From assembly GCA_949152475.1 (NCBI GenBank), contig OX424566.1, forward strand, positions 11,865,177 through 11,929,176: a stretch of DNA of 64,000 nt. Direction: 5' to 3'. This DNA is from Terebella lapidaria. Its lineage: Eukaryota > Annelida > Polychaeta > Terebellida > Terebellidae. The notes under the pieces are model-generated. The model was not told the DNA's origin, did no database searches, and saw only the letters and a list, made by a program, of their open reading frames with translations. Position numbers and translations under genes: made by a program. Positions 58,116 through 64,000 of the stretch are shown one piece after another (the first letter of the stretch is position 1; each line of letters starts with the position of its first letter).

Positions 58116-58588
58116 ATATTTTATTTTCCATTGATACATACCAATATTCATAGTGTATATGACCGAATTTTGTCTTTATCATATGTCTATTTCCCACCAC
58201 GAGTGTACTAGATTTTCGTGTAGTAGTGATATTAATAAAGTGTGTAAAAGTGTGAAATCCGCGTTTTCTGTTGGAATTTTAAATGCACATCTTTTAAAAC
58301 AATGTACAATGGTATATCATTGAGACCCGCATTATGTGTGATACGAAATATTACATTCACCCAACAAGACCTTTCCTTTTCGCTGGGAAATGTGTGTGAG
58401 ATCGAGTAGAAAAATAATGCATTATAAAAAAGACAAACGAGTATATGCCATTTTTGTGGTTTTTATTTCACAGCACACAATGTTTACAATTTCTACACTA
58501 CTTTTTTTAGTTTTTCGCAATTTTGTATTTTTTTTGTTCTCTAATCTACGCATGCAATACACATATATTTACAATGGGACATACAACA

Positions 58589-59689
58589 TTACACAACGTC
58601 GGAAGCCTTGATCCAAGAATTATATTTTTTGGGCCAGTTGAGCCATTTAACGTAGACTTCTTTATTTCGTCCGCGTCCCCTGGTCTTCAGGACTTTCTCC
58701 ACTTTGAAGGCCCGGTCTTTATCCAACGTCACCGGCTGTAATTCCTGCTCGTAGAAAGTGCCCTTCACTTCGTCTCCGCCGTAGTCCGCGAGCTCGTAAA
58801 TGGGTAGCCCGTCTCTCCACCAGGCCTTGTTGATGGTGAACACCTCCCCCGTCCATTTCTGATCGTACTCGCGATCGAAGAGTTTCCGCAGGTAGGAAAT
58901 ACGGACCTCGTCCCCGACTTTAAACGCAAACTTTTTCTTTTTGGCTTTCTTTTTGTCCTTCAGGAATGGTTCCACGTATAGTTCTTCCCACACTCTCGTC
59001 TCGTTCTTTTTGGAGACGGCCGCCGGTTTCATTTTGATGCTGCTGTGGTACGTCTGGTTGTAACCTTCAACGATCTTGTCCAGTTTTCCGACGTATTCCA
59101 AACCGTTTTGATGTTGGAATATTTTCGTTATCCTGGACTTGATAGTTTTTATCCAGCGTTCAACGTAGTTCGCCTTGACTTCATTGTAGGTCACGGAATG
59201 CAGCACGTTGTGTTCCGCGAACCATTTCTTCATCCCCGCGTTCACGAATTCGCCTCCGTGGTCCGTTCGAATTTTCACGGGTCTTCTGCCCTTCGCTTTC
59301 AGGAGTAGGGAGTCGAATCCTTTGACGACGTCCGCGGATTTTTTGGATTTCAAGGGCACGGCCCACCCGAATCTCGAGAAGACGTCTATGGCCATGAGCA
59401 CGTAGCGAACTCCGTCGTTTTCCGGGGTGTACGCCGTCATGTCCATCAGATCCGCGTCCCATTGGGCGTCCATTTTCTCCACGTAGACTCTGTTCCGTTT
59501 AAACTTGCGGACCGTCCTCCTATGCATGGTGTAGACGTCCTGGGACTTTAGCCACGTCTTGATCTTCTTCATGGACAAGACCCTCTTCCCCTCAGCTCTC
59601 ACCGCTTTGTACAAGGCCCGAGGTCCGGAAAAACTCCCGGCCTTCCCGGGGTCGTAATAGATGGAGGCTAGGTAGTCGTCTACGTTCAT
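58589..59689 (-). CDS. Polinton integrase, retroviral-type with C-terminal chromodomain, 366 aa
   Basis: Part of the Polinton. The rve catalytic core has Asp in the DADLMDMTAY region, Asp in RTDHGGEFVN and Glu in KANYVERW. An SH3-like region (FAFKVGDEVRISYLRKLFDR) and a chromodomain (KVEKVLKTRGRGRNKEVYVK and onward) follow. It inserts the element into host DNA, and the chromodomain may guide it to histone marks. ATG 59689 overlaps the previous stop codon as ATGA, which I prefer to the longer frame from 59758. TTTATT at 58462-58467 may be its polyadenylation signal. Confidence 0.9.
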   Translation of the reverse strand: MNVDDYLASIYYDPGKAGSFSGPRALYKAVRAEGKRVLSMKKIKTWLKSQDVYTMHRRTVRKFKRNRVYVEKMDAQWDADLMDMTAYTPENDGVRYVLMAIDVFSRFGWAVPLKSKKSADVVKGFDSLLLKAKGRRPVKIRTDHGGEFVNAGMKKWFAEHNVLHSVTYNEVKANYVERWIKTIKSRITKIFQHQNGLEYVGKLDKIVEGYNQTYHSSIKMKPAAVSKKNETRVWEELYVEPFLKDKKKAKKKKFAFKVGDEVRISYLRKLFDREYDQKWTGEVFTINKAWWRDGLPIYELADYGGDEVKGTFYEQELQPVTLDKDRAFKVEKVLKTRGRGRNKEVYVKWLNWPKKYNSWIKASDVV

Positions 59690-59931
59690 AGTTTCTTCTT
59701 GGATATGGCGGGGGCGGGTAGCATGTATCCCAGACAGCTGGCCAGCAATGTGCTCCAAAGCGTTTCGTTCTCCCGGTCTCCCGTGCTCAAATTGTAGATG
59801 CAGGCTATGATGACGGTGAAGACGATCAGGGCCTGGGTGAAAAAGACGATTTCCGACTTCGGTACTCTAGATTTTCCGAATGACCAACGAGATCCTTCTC
59901 CCGACGATGTTGACGCTCCCTCGTCAGCCAT
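59686..59931 (-). CDS. Polinton small membrane protein, 81 aa
   Basis: Part of the Polinton. A serine-rich N-terminus is followed by a membrane segment at about residues 31-47 (QALIVFTVIIACIYNLS) and a hydrophobic stretch near 60-72. A TATA box (minus-strand TATATAAGG, 59961-59969) precedes it. It overlaps the integrase start by four bases. Function unknown. Confidence 0.75.
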   Translation of the reverse strand: MADEGASTSSGEGSRWSFGKSRVPKSEIVFFTQALIVFTVIIACIYNLSTGDRENETLWSTLLASCLGYMLPAPAISKKKL

Positions 59932-59970
59932 AGTGAATGCGCGAAATGTACGAGTGCGGGCCTTATATAC

Positions 59971-61254
59971 TCAGGGGGTTTCCACGCTCACGTTCCGAGC
60001 CTTGTCGATTTCCATCATAGCCGGAAACTGGCCGTACGCGATCAGTGTGGTCGCCTCCGGGAGAGCCTCGGCAAACTTGATCACCAATCTGGTGTGACCC
60101 TTCCTGATGATGGGGAAGGCCTTGTCCCGGGCCACTTCGAAGACGTAGACGGCGTATCCCCTGTCCAGTCCCTCGTAAGAGACGTAGTTGTAGTCACTCC
60201 TCGCCTTCCCTTTGTTCAATGCTTTGGAAACTCCCGGGTATTGCCTGTCGGAGTAATTCGGCTCGAACGGTGGTCCCGGTTTGGACTGGCCCTGCACCAA
60301 GAAATCCATGTAGGTGAGCTTCATGTTGTCAAAGTTGAAGGGATTTTTCTGGTAATGTCCGTTGTAAGCGGCTCCCGAAACCAGTCCGACCATCAGTCTC
60401 GCGGGCACGCTGTCCTGGAAAACGTTGTCGGCCGTCCAGGTGAAACTTCCCGCCGGTATGTTGAACGCTTTCACGTCCGACCTCATGAAGGGATACAGAG
60501 CGTTGGTGTCTTTCAGGCGTTCCGAGTGACCCAGCATAACGCCCGGTGTCATGGAGTTGTGCGGAACGGTCAAAGTCGCATCCCGTATGTCCACGGCGTA
60601 TTTTCCCGAACCCTCTTTGCACATGAGGACGAAGGCGTTGGTGTGGGGGAAGAGTTGTACGTCGACGGCCACTCCGTCCAGTAGCATCCGGTTTTGCTGC
60701 AGAATGTCAACGAAGAGAGGTCCCTCTAGCACGACTTCCCGCCCTTGTTTCGTCCAGAGCCAGCGAACGGCTAGACCGCTATTCCCGAGAGGCAGGCTGG
60801 GATCCGCGACGTCCATGTGCTCGGGCCTGTCCTTGATGAAGAGTTGATTCTCTACCGAGGGTCCGTACCCGGTCAGCGAGTCTAGCAAGGCTTTGTAGGG
60901 GTAGTTGGTTCCCACGCTACTGGTAACGAGTTTCTGCTGTACCTTGACGTCCACTTGTCTGAAGAGGGAGTTGGCCGCGTTATTCACGAAGCCAACCTTG
61001 TCCTCGGCTTTCACGGCCGTCCCGTCTTCTTTGACGACCTTCAGGGTCAGTTTCAGCGTGATGTTTTTCAAGTCAATGTACTCCGCCGTGGATCCCATCA
61101 AGCTGAAGGCTATAGGAGAACCCTTGGTGATTTGTCCTACGGGTCTGTACTCCCTGTAATGGACCGCGCTCACACCCGAATCCACGGACGGGCGGTTGAA
61201 CAGGGACATGTCCATCGTGCTAGACTCTTTCGAATTCTCGAACATGAATGCCAT
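59971..61254 (-). CDS. Polinton major capsid protein, double jelly-roll type, 427 aa
   Basis: Part of the Polinton. The N-terminal SMDMSLFNRPSVDSGV and the sequence after it match the widespread Polinton capsid family, often annotated in animal genomes as F54H12.2-like. The first jelly roll starts near IAFSLMGSTAEYIDLKN and the second follows about residue 210. The start codon lies two bases after the stop of the preceding small gene. Confidence 0.9.
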   Translation of the reverse strand: MAFMFENSKESSTMDMSLFNRPSVDSGVSAVHYREYRPVGQITKGSPIAFSLMGSTAEYIDLKNITLKLTLKVVKEDGTAVKAEDKVGFVNNAANSLFRQVDVKVQQKLVTSSVGTNYPYKALLDSLTGYGPSVENQLFIKDRPEHMDVADPSLPLGNSGLAVRWLWTKQGREVVLEGPLFVDILQQNRMLLDGVAVDVQLFPHTNAFVLMCKEGSGKYAVDIRDATLTVPHNSMTPGVMLGHSERLKDTNALYPFMRSDVKAFNIPAGSFTWTADNVFQDSVPARLMVGLVSGAAYNGHYQKNPFNFDNMKLTYMDFLVQGQSKPGPPFEPNYSDRQYPGVSKALNKGKARSDYNYVSYEGLDRGYAVYVFEVARDKAFPIIRKGHTRLVIKFAEALPEATTLIAYGQFPAMMEIDKARNVSVETP

Positions 61255-61256
61255 GG

Positions 61257-61463
61257 TTAAAAGGCTTTCTTCCTCTTCTTGACCAGAACTTTGGCTCTCT
61301 CGACCGTCTGCTCCGTGGGTGAAACCAGTTTCACCTGGACTGGTTCAGTCGGTTTTCCGGGCTTCTCGGAGGGCTTGAGGGGCACCACTTTTTTGTCGCT
61401 TTCCGTCCTTTTGAAATGTTCTTTCCAGGCTTCCAAGTCGGGTTCGTATCGAACCAGGGGCAT
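61257..61463 (-). CDS. Polinton small basic protein, 68 aa
   Basis: Part of the Polinton. It begins MPLVRYEPDLEAWKEHF and ends in a basic KKRKKAF. Small proteins of this kind commonly sit beside the capsid genes of Polintons. Its role, possibly core or membrane-active, is not proven. A TATA box lies near 61530. Confidence 0.7.
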   Translation of the reverse strand: MPLVRYEPDLEAWKEHFKRTESDKKVVPLKPSEKPGKPTEPVQVKLVSPTEQTVERAKVLVKKRKKAF

Positions 61464-61529
61464 GATGCGGGAGGTCTGTACCCTTCGACGTCCGGGAGGC
61501 GAATGAGGGCTTTTCGGGGTTGTTCGTCC

Positions 61530-61955
61530 TTATATACACCTCGGCCGTCTGAGGATCAGAGTACATTCGAAATTTCCGCTTCGAACGTTTAGAGGTTTCA
61601 AATTTTCGTCCGTCAAGTACAGGTGGATTCTGCTAACGGTCTCGGGCTTGACGTCTACGAAATCCGGAATCGGGTTGAGATATCCGCCTCGGGTATCCAG
61701 CTTTTGGAGAACGGGGAGTTTTCTTCCGACAATCAAGGATTCTTCGCACAGGTCGCAAAATAGGTACAGGGGACCGTCCGCTACACCCAGGCTATAGTCC
61801 GCTCGATAGAGTCCCAATTCCCAGGCTCCGCTCAAATCCAGAGGTTCCGGGAGTTCCGTGATAAAGTCCGTTATTTCGTTTTGCGGGTGGAGTTTTTCCG
61901 AGTCTTTGGAGGACAGGTAAAAGCGGTGTCGATCTTTACCCATTGTCCCTTCCAA
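61530..61955 (-). CDS. Polinton minor capsid (penton-like) protein, about 141 aa
   Basis: Part of the Polinton. RHRFYLSSKDSEKLHPQNEI, then LPEPLDLSGAWELGLYRADY, is the characteristic start of Polinton penton proteins. The end, NFECTLILRRPR, fits the last strand of the jelly roll. Met5 at 61943 is an alternative start. Confidence 0.87.
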   Translation of the reverse strand: MEGTMGKDRHRFYLSSKDSEKLHPQNEITDFITELPEPLDLSGAWELGLYRADYSLGVADGPLYLFCDLCEESLIVGRKLPVLQKLDTRGGYLNPIPDFVDVKPETVSRIHLYLTDENLKPLNVRSGNFECTLILRRPRCI

Positions 61956-62110
61956 GTCTTCTTAGTTTTCTCCTTCTTTTCTGACGGCTGCTCCGTTTTC
62001 CCTATGGAGATTTTCCCCTCCCAGTGTTTCCCGATGGTCTTCTTCGTTTTCTCCTTCTGGTCCCGAGGCTGCTCCGTTTTCCCGAGGAATATTTTTTTCG
62101 TGTACTTCAT
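61871..62110 (-). CDS. Small basic Polinton open frame with an internal repeat, 79 aa (uncertain)
   Basis: Part of the Polinton. Its start overlaps the stop of the 92-residue gene as ATGA, and its end overlaps the penton-like gene in another frame. It contains two copies of a unit with GKTEQP and KEKTKKT. It may be a real small protein or only a spacer; function unknown. Confidence 0.4.
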   Translation of the reverse strand: MKYTKKIFLGKTEQPRDQKEKTKKTIGKHWEGKISIGKTEQPSEKKEKTKKTWKGQWVKIDTAFTCPPKTRKNSTRKTK

Positions 62111-62385
62111 AGCCCGAGCAACTCTTCTTTGTGGCTGTCCAGTACTTTGAGAAGACGACCGGCGTATCTCCTCACCAGACTCCTCTTATACCTCAGTGTG
62201 TGGTTCTGCTTTCCGAGATGGGCGATGAATTTCTGCTGTTGGCCGAGGTCCGCTAGCCTGGTCAGGTTGTAGGCGACTTCCACCAGGATACGTGTCTGGT
62301 CCGGAGTTACCGTGCGTAGGAGAGCTTTCTGTTGATCCGTCGGTGTTGTGAGCAGTAACTGTAGGAAGTCCTTCCCCTCCGACAT
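62107..62385 (-). CDS. Conserved small Polinton protein, 92 aa
   Basis: Part of the Polinton. The helical sequence LLLTTPTDQQKALLRTVTPD and the later RYKRSLVRRYAGRLLKVL resemble a short helical protein found next to the ATPase in many animal Polintons, possibly core-like. A TATA box (minus-strand TATAAATAGG, 62421-62430) and an initiator-like TCATTCG precede it. Confidence 0.75.
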   Translation of the reverse strand: MSEGKDFLQLLLTTPTDQQKALLRTVTPDQTRILVEVAYNLTRLADLGQQQKFIAHLGKQNHTLRYKRSLVRRYAGRLLKVLDSHKEELLGL

Positions 62386-62426
62386 CCTCGAGTCGAATGA
62401 AGTATCCTCTCGGCGATCACCCCTAT

Positions 62427-63041
62427 TTATAGGGGGACGTAGGCCACCTCTACCTCCCCGGGAAACACGTGCCCGAACAACTTACGTTCCGAGGAACTGT
62501 GCGGGCTGAGATCCACCACCAGATAGTTGTAAGGTTCCCGCATGCAGTCTTGGTAGGCTTCCGTCAGGGTTTTCCCTAGGCCTATTTGACGTCCGAGGTA
62601 TTGAATCTGGGAAAAGTCTCGAGGATTCTTGAACAGGACGAGGTAGTGACAGTTGAGGTTGATGGTACGAGCGCATTTTCCTTGATGAAACATATTCTGG
62701 TTGATGTAAATCACCGTGATGTTCAAGTGGTGGGACCCCCGAACGAAGAGTCTCTGTACTTCCTCGCTCTTGACCACGTCGTCCATGAGGTCGTCGAGCA
62801 CGATGAGAACGGGGGGCCCGTCCGCGAATCGTTCCACATCCGACGGGGAAGGCAGGTCTCTATGGAAGGTGACGTCCATGTCCTCGAAGGCGGGCTGCCA
62901 GACTCCGTAGCAGTACATGACTTTGGCCGGGGGAGGACTAAGGAGAACGCGGCGGTGCCTCAAAAGTTTCTTCACCCACGACGTTTTCCCGCTCTGGGTT
63001 ACTCCCGACAAACAGATGGTGGTAGGACATACGAACTTCAT
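62427..63041 (-). CDS. Polinton DNA-packaging ATPase (FtsK/HerA, A32-like), 204 aa
   Basis: Part of the Polinton. Walker A is GVTQSGKTS at about residues 13-21 and Walker B is VLIVLDDLMDD near 78-88. A sensor-like ITVIYINQN follows. It would drive genome packaging into capsids. A TATA-like CTATAAATAG lies just upstream, near 63083-63092. Confidence 0.9.
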   Translation of the reverse strand: MKFVCPTTICLSGVTQSGKTSWVKKLLRHRRVLLSPPPAKVMYCYGVWQPAFEDMDVTFHRDLPSPSDVERFADGPPVLIVLDDLMDDVVKSEEVQRLFVRGSHHLNITVIYINQNMFHQGKCARTINLNCHYLVLFKNPRDFSQIQYLGRQIGLGKTLTEAYQDCMREPYNYLVVDLSPHSSSERKLFGHVFPGEVEVAYVPL

Positions 63042-63087
63042 GACGGTCAGATGCGTAAATGAGCCGCGGTTGGTAATGTCTCCCTAT

Positions 63088-63405
63088 TTATAGGAAAAGG
63101 GACGTCAACGTTTCCACGACGTCTTTGAGCAAGCTGGGATATTCGTACCGGGAGTGCGTGAAACAGAGCCATTTATAAACCGTCTGGCTACTTTCGAAAA
63201 TACGGTTGTAGCACTTCATCACGGGACGCCTGATTTCCGGGTGGGCTCTACCCACATCTCTCGCGAAAACCTCCAAGACCATCAGACGTTGCGGCGTTAC
63301 TTTTCCGTCCTGGAATACACCTCTAGCTATACCCTCGAAAGCCTCCGGGGTGTCGACTCGGGCTACTATCAGATCCCAATCGGCCGGTTTCACGAAAGCG
63401 TCCAT
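63088..63405 (-). CDS. Polinton gene of unknown function, 105 aa
   Basis: Part of the Polinton. MDAFVKPADWDLIVARVDTP is chosen as start because TATATAAGGGG at 63453-63463 lies inside the longer open frame. Mostly helical, with no recognised domain. Confidence 0.65.
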   Translation of the reverse strand: MDAFVKPADWDLIVARVDTPEAFEGIARGVFQDGKVTPQRLMVLEVFARDVGRAHPEIRRPVMKCYNRIFESSQTVYKWLCFTHSRYEYPSLLKDVVETLTSLFL

Positions 63406-63479
63406 CCTCCAAGAAGGTCGGGCTCCGAATGAGGCGGGTCTCGCCGCGGACCCCCTTATATACCCCCAGGATCCCTCAA

Positions 63480-63900
63480 TTTTTCGTATATTTAAATACA
63501 ATGTCATTGAACGATCTGAAAAGTACTCTAATTCGAACATTTTTCTCTCCGGTTCGCCTCAAATATTCCCTGGTTTGACCGATTTTTATTATGGTTTGCT
63601 CAAAATATTTTCTGGTTTGATTTTTTTTTTTTTTTCTGAAAAACGCGTTTCCCATTTAAATACAACGTTATTGAACGATCCGAAAAGTGCGCTCATTCGT
63701 TCAAAATATTTCCTAGTTTGACAGTTTTTTTCTTCCCGAATTGCATAAAATATTGCCTGGATTGACCGTTTTTTCTTCTGAATTGCCCGAAATATTTTCT
63801 AGTTTGATCGTTTTTCATTCCGATTTGACTGAAATGTTCCATGGTTCGAACATGTTACCCTTAATTTTAACTGTTTCCACCCGCTTACTCGTGTATTTAT
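63480..63900. repeat. Diverged tandem repeats in a Polinton intergenic stretch
   Basis: CAAAATATTTTCTGGTTTGA-like units recur about every 50-70 bases. A longer motif, ATTTAAATACAATGTCATTG at 63488 and ATTTAAATACAACGTTATTG at about 63655, is present twice. No gene is seen between 63541 and 64000. Confidence 0.6.
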
Positions 63901-64000
63901 GCGTGTGTTTCCCGCAAATAACGAATTACCATCTATTTTCCTGCTACCTGGTTAATACTTCGTTTCTCCGATTCGCTCATTTGACTTCATTTCATTTCAA

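Larger units (their letters stand above)
56299..64000. mobile_element. Polinton/Maverick element (virus-like), one end and about 7.7 kb visible, continues off-window
   Basis: Family call rests on the set of parts: integrase with chromodomain, double-jelly-roll major capsid protein, penton-like minor capsid protein, packaging ATPase, and conserved small proteins. The protein-primed DNA polymerase and the protease are not in the visible part. The outer boundary is approximate, between the R3 copy ending at 56285 and the first promoter at 57101. The far end cannot be seen, so terminal repeats cannot be confirmed. The visible part looks whole, with no breaks noticed, which points to a young insertion. 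GC content is plainly higher than in the host DNA. Confidence 0.9.

Noticed and set aside
59690-59758. Longer N-terminus of the integrase
   Set aside because: It would overlap the small membrane gene in another frame. The ATGA junction at 59686-59689 gives a natural start.
1-64000. tRNA, rRNA or other structured RNA genes
   Set aside because: No tRNA B-box in a plausible cloverleaf context and no rRNA-like stretch was found by eye. A tRNAscan-SE or Infernal run would settle this.

Overview
The window is animal nuclear DNA. It holds intron-rich genes with clear human counterparts, many short inverted-repeat and tandem-repeat elements, and the first half of a Polinton/Maverick element at the right edge. 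The host DNA is AT-rich, and the Polinton is visibly richer in GC. Gene content and the dense, varied DNA-transposon debris suggest a marine invertebrate. A non-vertebrate deuterostome or a lophotrochozoan would fit, but the sequence alone does not settle this.

Layout. 276-781 (+): last two coding exons of an unrecognised gene with a lysine-rich tail. 3318-8550 (+): complete 12-exon serine carboxypeptidase, SCPEP1-like, with an intronic minisatellite grown from its own exon 2 splice junction. 9946-10791 (-): DHHC palmitoyltransferase, ZDHHC24-like, with an uninterrupted coding region. 10810-23131: about 12 kb without host genes, filled with MITEs, fold-back elements, two inverted copies of a minisatellite, G/C homopolymer tracts and copies of three dispersed repeat families. 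23132-32468 (+): complete 24-exon SMG7 gene of nonsense-mediated decay. 38990-42056 (-): two-exon Golgi sulfotransferase, CHST15-like, with a very long disordered stem. 46089-48452 (-): three-exon polypeptide GalNAc-transferase with a GC-AG intron. 48453-56290: intergenic repeats. About 56.3 kb to the window end: Polinton with an unknown gene, chromodomain integrase, major and minor capsid proteins, packaging ATPase and several small proteins. Its DNA polymerase and other end lie outside the window.

The host genes are independent. SCPEP1 is secretory or lysosomal, ZDHHC24 is a membrane acyltransferase, SMG7 acts in mRNA surveillance, and the last two genes are Golgi glycan enzymes. No operon-like host arrangement is seen.

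Points most worth a second look: the splice-site-seeded minisatellite in SCPEP1; a dispersed family (here R1) with hairpin ends and an internal tandem array of nuclear-receptor DR1-like motifs; a 31-bp perfect hairpin nested in a second inverted repeat; a GC-AG intron; a protein C-terminus that runs into a minisatellite; and the Polinton's organisation into TATA/initiator-led groups whose genes abut or overlap by a few bases.
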